NCBI GenBank assembly: GCA_034190875.2
Contig: CM067345.1
Coordinates: forward strand, 22,111,539 to 22,175,538
Direction: 5' to 3'
DNA length: 64,000 nt
Source of the DNA: Urechis unicinctus
Taxonomy: Eukaryota; Annelida; Polychaeta; Xenopneusta; Urechidae
Made by a program: the position numbers and the translations under genes. The notes beneath the pieces were generated by a model. The model saw only the letters and a list, made by a program, of their open reading frames with translations. It made no database searches and was not told the DNA's origin. Positions 54,906 to 64,000 of this stretch are shown here, one piece after another (positions within the stretch are counted from its first letter, which is position 1; each line of letters opens with the position of its first letter).

Positions 54906-55370
54906 CTTCAGAACTACTGCTTTCTGATGGTGGTGCTCGCGTACTGCAGCCCTACTTTTCCTACTCTTTGTTAACTCGCCTCAAATGTTTTCCAGAGCAT
55001 ATTACTCCATAAGCACCGACCTCAAGTACACTGAAGGACTTCTCCTTCTTCTTCTTCTTCTACTTCCAGCTAATGTATATGACCTAATGCTGGCTTTCTC
55101 AGCTTACCTCTGTCACGCTCCCACATACCTCTGTCACGCCCCCCATATACACGCGATATCACTCACGCGTTCTCTGTGGTCGGGGCAGTCTCCAACCTCT
55201 TACCTACGTATAAATTACAGCTGTTAGGCTTTGTGCGCTGCCTTGGGTTGGCTGGTTCCTTCGGGGAAGGAAATATCTGGGTTATATATGAGGGCGTTAC
55301 GAGGCTTTTACCATTGAAGGTCGGGTAGTGAATGTGATACGGCAGTTAGAGGTGGGCAACACTAACAGCC
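54906..55370. other. Unique non-coding stretch
   Basis: A (CTT)n run occurs at about 55040. A duplicated CTCTGTCACGCCCC-like word lies at 55107-55142. No gene is seen. Confidence 0.5.
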
Positions 55371-55499
55371 ATGTCTCACCAGGTATTATCTTCACCCATT
55401 GCTCCTAGAAGTGATAGCGTCTTGAAGCATAGCACGGTTCATTCAATGTGTGTAGTTGAAACAAAGCCAGATGATGACGATGTAGAGAATTTAGATTAG
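55371..55499 (+). CDS. Small ORF with acidic C-terminus (tentative)
   Basis: 42 codons from ATG (TAACAGCCATG) reading MSHQVLSSPIAPRSDSV and ending VVETKPDDDDVENLD before TAG. It looks like a protein C-terminus in composition, but an upstream in-frame stop precedes it by eight codons. No family is recognised. Confidence 0.15.
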   Translation: MSHQVLSSPIAPRSDSVLKHSTVHSMCVVETKPDDDDVENLD

Positions 55500-55549
55500 A
55501 GGGCTTTCCCGCCTTAGAGGGCTTTCCCGCCTTAGAGGGCTTTCCCGCC
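55496..55549. promoter_or_regulatory. Three tandem E2F-type sites (18-bp repeat x3)
   Basis: TTAGAGGGCTTTCCCGCC is repeated three times without any mismatch. Each copy contains TTTCCCGC, a match to the E2F/DP consensus TTTSSCGC. The last copy runs directly into GCCATGG, a good Kozak start opening a 22-codon frame (MATVHLRRDGNHYYFYVDG). Whether these sites drive a promoter is unknown; an 18-bp microduplication that happens to contain the word is the simpler alternative. Confidence 0.5.
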
Positions 55550-59938
<4,389 letters not shown>

Positions 59939-59988
59939 TATAAAGATATATGTATTTATCTCTTTCAAACGGTTTAGCGTTCTTGATT

Positions 59989-60147
59989 ATGCAACCACCG
60001 CGCGCCCTTCCCGCCAGACTCCTATGGAAGGATCTTGGACGGAAGCGGAAATACGCGGAGGGTGCCGGGAGCTTGGACGCCGCCTCGCGGAGTAGCTGTG
60101 ACTTCGAAACCTGCTATTCATTTCCCGCCCTCAGCGATTCCGATGAG
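59989..60147 (+). CDS. Candidate coding exon, unknown gene (5' exon)
   Basis: ATG at 59989 opens 53 codons ending at GATGAG|GTATTT, phase 0. The peptide reads MQPPRALPARLLWKDLGRKR, then KYAEGAGSLDAASRSSCDF, then CYSFPALSDSDE. Codons here are GC-rich against an AT-rich surround, and the Ser/Asp end resembles regulated N-terminal regions of signalling proteins, though no family is recognised. TATAAAG at 59939 lies about 50 bp before the ATG and could be a TATA box. Alternatively CAAACGGTTTAG could be an acceptor for an internal exon. The donor is only moderate. Confidence 0.42.
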
Positions 60148-61084
60148 GTATTTTAGTTATATTAAGATTAAAATTTATATGTTTATACTGTTATTTCCAA
60201 TCAATATGTCTTGACGTCTGAGGTCAGAAATGTCGCTCAGGGGACATTTTGAGTCCCCATCCTAATTGACCACCTCTCCGGTTATCCAATTGGTAACGTC
60301 CGTCTAGTGCCGTCAACGTTCAACTTCCGCCTCAGTTACGGGGATGCGCGACCCTGTGTGGTCAGGTTGGTAACAGGTTATTGCAAAGTGACCGATGGCT
60401 CTGTTCCGCATTCCAGATCACTATGGGAGATCAAGTCAAAACGACGAATTTCATGCGCGGTCCACACGAATTCGGTGTCTGAAGGTGCATTTCATAAACA
60501 GTCATCATAAATCTGTTGTGAACAAAACTTAATCGTCTGATTTCCTACTTCTTTTGGAATTAATATCCCCGGCTATTTATTTTACTAGTCCGATGGCTTT
60601 TTTGAAGGGAGATGAATTATGAACAAGTATGGCATGTGGGAGACACTACTGGTTATCCGAAGCTGTAAATGAGGTACAGTTGCGCATGCGAAGTTTCTCG
60701 ACAAAGTCCCTAAACGTTTGCATATTTGTATACACTAAATTCGGGGTCTGTATTCAATTCGCTGATAACGACCGACCAGTTAGCGATGACTTGCCATTCC
60801 CGATACCAACAAAGGGTTACATATGAGACCTTTTAGTTCCTACACAGATACCGTGCGCTTTGATTTCGGATGACGATCCTGCAATAATCACTCGATAACC
60901 CCAGATAACCAGGTTACCGGTCAGTCTTGACCATTAAGCAGACAACCTGGTCACCCACTTCCCAAATCTAGGCCCTAGACACCCTGAATGAGACGAAAGG
61001 TATGTGCCGTCGGCGGCTTGTAGGTGACGGGGCGACTGATCTGCGATGAGAGTGTGTGGGTTTGCGGGCTTGTATATTTGTATG
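60148..61084. other. Unique non-coding stretch
   Basis: Short frames at 60307-60510 and 60629-60826 have no known domain. Nothing else is seen. Confidence 0.5.
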
Positions 61085-61094
61085 AGTGTGTATT

Positions 61095-61162
<68 letters not shown>

Positions 61163-61360
61163 TATGCGCATATATGTGTTTATGTGGGTGTGATAGTTCT
61201 TGTGTGGATCTGTGAGGGCTTGTGTGTGCGTATGTGTAGATATATGTGTGTGGGTGCTTGTGTATGCGAGGGCTTGTGCGAGTATGTTTCTGTTTGTGTG
61301 CATGTGTATGTGCGTATATATAGGTACGTGTATGTATCTCTGTTTGTGTGTTGTAGGTGA
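61085..61360. repeat. (GT)n microsatellite and degenerate GT-rich flank
   Basis: About 32 uninterrupted GT repeats (61097-61160) are followed by interrupted TGTGTATGCG-type sequence. The 199-codon minus frame (60968-61567) is mostly the THTHTH translation of this block. Confidence 0.92.
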
Positions 61361-61590
61361 GGGTGGGTAATTATTTGGGCACGATGTCGGATGTGTAAAG
61401 GGAATGTGATTACTGCTACTGGGGCTGGGCTCGGGGTGATAAGTGTCGACGTTACGTGACATTTGTGTATTCATGCGATTCATATCGCACTTGCGACCCT
61501 GGGCTTGTCCACACGAGTGCCAGCGAATGTCAAGTTCGCCGGGAGCAGACGAGCTGTAACCGTTCACTCCCCCGGTTTACCCCCTCCACC

Positions 61591-61795
61591 TGGACGTGAC
61601 GTATAACCACCATACCACCACATGGACGTGACGTATAACCACTAAAACACCACATGGACGAGACCTATAACCACAATAGCACTGCATGGACATGACGTAT
61701 AACCACCATAGCACCACGTGACGTATGACCACCATAGCACTACATGGACATGACGTATAACCACCATAGCACCACCTGGACGTGACGTATAACCA
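61591..61795. repeat. 32-bp minisatellite, about 6.5 copies
   Basis: The unit is GGACGTGACGTATAACCACC followed by ATAGCACCACAT. Six of seven copies keep TGACGTAT. One copy is shortened. Confidence 0.92.
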
Positions 61796-62041
61796 AGTCC
61801 GCTCTCACACCTGTATAAAGATCAGGTCCTCTCTCGCAGCTGTATAAAAGTCAAGTCCGCTCTCACACCTGTATATAGATCAGGTGCTGTCTCACACCTG
61901 TATATAGATCAGTTCCGCTCTCGCAGCTGTATATAGATCAGGTCCGCTCTCGCAGCTGTGTATTGATCAGGTCCGCTCTCACCCCCGTATATAGATCAGG
62001 TCCGCTCTCGCACCTATATACCGATCAGGTCCGCTCACGCA
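61796..62041. repeat. 29-bp minisatellite, about 8 copies
   Basis: The unit is TCCGCTCTCACACCTGTATATAGATCAGG, with CACACC/CGCAGC and TATAGATC/TAAAGATC variants. It abuts the arrays on both sides without unique spacer. Confidence 0.92.
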
Positions 62042-62345
62042 CCAACGTATTCATCACTCATACACTGCCATGCCCGTGTTGTACAACACCCATACGCTGC
62101 CATGCCCGTGTTGTACAACACCCATACGCTGCCATGCCCGTGTTGTACATCACCCATACGCTGCCATGCCCGTGTTGTACATCAACCATACGCTGTCATG
62201 CCCGTGTTGTACATCACCCATACGCTGTCATGCCCGTGTTGTACATCACCCATACGCTGTCATGCCCGTGTTGTACATCACCCATACGCTGTCATGCCCG
62301 TGTTGTACATTACCCATACGCTGCCATGCCCATTTGTACAACACC
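62042..62345. repeat. 32-bp minisatellite, about 9 copies
   Basis: The unit is CCCATACGCTGCCATGCCCG followed by TGTTGTACATCA. Copies are almost identical, with CTGCC/CTGTC and CAACA/CATCA variants in blocks. Three overlapping plus frames of 100-133 codons (HARVVHHPYA-type) are repeat artefacts. Confidence 0.95.
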
Positions 62346-62964
62346 CGTTCCATCCGACCAGTGACCTGGATGTAATTCCCTTTGGATTTGCGAGCTACGC
62401 ATAAGCGATAAAGCCGGCTTCCCATTTACGACAAATTGCCACAAAAATCCGGGATCGGGAACGCTTTAACACATCACAAACCGCAGCAGGATACAAAACC
62501 AATTAGTCGTGTGGAAATGAGGTCTGGACAATGCATCTGGCGTAGTAATATTTGCCGTATGCATTGCAGCTCCGCGCAGCTCGGGGATTCAAATCCAATA
62601 TGCCGCCGATTTTTGTCGCTAGTCATGTCTAATACGGAATTCTCTAAAACCCCCCCCCCCCCCCACCACCACCACCACCACCACCACCACCTCCTCACCT
62701 CACAGTCACAGGCGCTATATGACAGATTTCTCTCATCGCATGCACAAACACACACACTGTATTGATTTTGAGTTTTCAGCGAAGCGAAGGTCGTGTTGTT
62801 GTTTTTTCTTCTCTTCTGCTATCTACAGAATACTACAGGTACGTTGCCGTGAATGTCGATAGGGGAATAAGGAGATGTTTTAGCTCGAATAAACACCAAT
62901 TCTAAGGCTTTTGATTATTTTCTTGAAGCCCTCCAGCGCGCACAATTAGTCGTCTCGGGGATCA
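62346..62964. other. Unique stretch with a C/CAC run
   Basis: A C14 run and (CAC)n lie at 62650-62690. The frames there (109 plus, 93 minus) are partly homopolymer products. No gene is supported. Confidence 0.45.
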
Positions 62965-63090
62965 GCGAGCGTGTCGGGATGTCAGAGGTTGGATCTGGCG
63001 AGCGAGTCTGGATGTGAGATCGTGGATCTGGCGAGCGTGTCTGGAGGTCAGATGTGGGATCTGGCGATTGCGGGGTGTGAGAGATCGGAT
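62965..63090. repeat. ~37-bp degenerate tandem repeat, about 3.5 copies
   Basis: GGATCTGGCGAGCGTGTCTG followed by GATGTGAGATCGT-type sequence recurs with substitutions. Confidence 0.75.
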
Positions 63091-63694
63091 CTGATCATGG
63101 CGCAAATACTGATCCCTTTTGGTGTTTTATTATCGTAAATTATTTTTTTTTACCAACATACATTACCGATCCTTTTCCTGTTGGTGGTTCAATCAGCTTT
63201 CTGCTCGTTGTTTGTTGCCCTGTCGTCACTCAGTATGGCTCGCCCTCTAGGCGACACCTTCCTATTGCCTGTTTCTCTCGGTAAAACAGCACCACCCATC
63301 CGCTGTTCCGCACCTCTCTTCACGTCGCGTGTCCGCTTCGACCTACCATACAGCGTATGCCTGAAAATATTCATGGAATAGGTGGTTGCTACACCATGAC
63401 AACACTTTGATTCCGACTCGTCTCCTCCCACCCCCGCCCGCAACACACTAGCTCCCTCGTACTTCGAGGACGGTTCTGTTGGCGCGTGATGTATGTTTCA
63501 TCCCCGTTGGTGAATACCACCCCGTGACTAGCTGCTGAGGCGGAATAGATGTGGGTTAACTCCCACTTGTCCCGATATGAGTTTTATTGATATGCTGATA
63601 ACTAAGTTGCTGATGGCGATGTAAAGGAAGACGAAGGGGTTGGGGTGGAATATGCTCAGCGGAATCAATGAGATCAAGGGGACATCGCTTAGGT
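63091..63694. other. Unique non-coding stretch
   Basis: Frames on both strands at 63181-63446 have no recognised domain. Nothing else is seen. Confidence 0.5.
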
Positions 63695-64000
63695 TGTGTT
63701 ATGGTCGGGTCAGGGGAGATCTGGTTGCGATATGTTGGGTTATTGTCGGGTCAGGAGACATCTGGTTGGGATAGGTAAGGTTATTGTCGGGTCAGGAGAC
63801 ATCTGGTTGGGATAGGTTAGGTTATTGTCGGGTCAGGAGACATCTGGTTGGGATAGGTTAGGTTATGGTCGGGTCAGGAGACATCTGGTTGGGATAGGTT
63901 AGGTTATGGTCGGGTCAGGAGGTCGGGTCAGGAGACATCTGGTTGGGATAGGTTAGGTTATGGTCGGGTCAGGAGACATCTGGTTGGGATAGGTTAGGTT
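63695..64000. repeat. 41-bp minisatellite running off the right edge
   Basis: The unit is GGTCGGGTCAGGAGACATCT followed by GGTTGGGATAGGTTAGGTTAT, about 7 copies in view. One partial duplication of GGTCGGGTCAGGA lies near 63910. The array is incomplete because the window ends. Confidence 0.93.

Noticed and set aside
61963-62404. 133-, 101- and 100-codon plus frames with HARVVHHPYA repeats
   Set aside because: Three frames of one 32-bp tandem repeat.
63695-64000. Telomere repeat
   Set aside because: The GGTTAGGTTA word occurs once per 41-bp unit rather than as a pure hexamer or pentamer tract.

Overview
The window reads as nuclear DNA from an animal, most likely an invertebrate. There are no bacterial-style gene runs. 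Nearly all reading frames are short and lack codon structure. The DNA is crowded with long (TA)n, (CA)n and (CT)n tracts and with minisatellites. Recognisable coding pieces are split by GT...AG introns, and mobile-element remains are eukaryotic (a hAT transposase, a LINE 3' end, a TTAA-flanked MITE, tRNA-like SINE heads). A marine lophotrochozoan such as a mollusc would fit, but that is a guess. No rRNA, complete tRNA, CRISPR or complete protein gene was found.

Layout. 1-26 kb is mostly unique non-coding DNA interrupted by minisatellites: three 53-bp hairpin units at 3.45 kb, 25-bp at 4.8 kb, 34-bp and 58-bp at 6.3-7.8 kb, 29-bp at 10.5 kb, 41-bp at 12.9 kb, 20/38-bp at 17.3 kb and 16-bp at 19 kb. 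It also holds a 28-bp-arm inverted repeat at 21.7 kb and a 563-bp MITE with perfect 21-bp terminal repeats at 22.5 kb. One candidate coding exon ends at a good splice donor at 25,222. 26.5-32 kb is a mobile-element cluster: a LINE 3' end, then a broken, spliced hAT transposase gene of the ZNF862/KIAA1586-like kind on the minus strand. Its central domain is missing, and a (TA)n tract lies at that point. 32-46 kb holds two tRNA-like SINE heads, a perfect 19-bp hairpin, 50-, 17- and 45-bp tandem repeats and large microsatellites.

46-48 kb gives the best evidence for a host gene. A CpG-rich segment with two YY1-like sites ends in a strong donor (46,324). At 48,018 a strong acceptor opens an exon with an in-frame stop, then an ATG, then 71 codons ending at a donor. 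A third candidate coding exon lies at 59,989-60,147. The coding exons at 25, 48 and 60 kb all face the plus strand and all end in phase 0. They could therefore be alternative first exons splicing to a shared exon beyond the right edge; this is an inference. 54-64 kb is again rich in minisatellites and includes three tandem E2F-type sites at 55.5 kb.

No functional pathway can be reconstructed from this window. Its main content is repeat biology, decayed transposons and what look like scattered 5' exons of one or more large genes.
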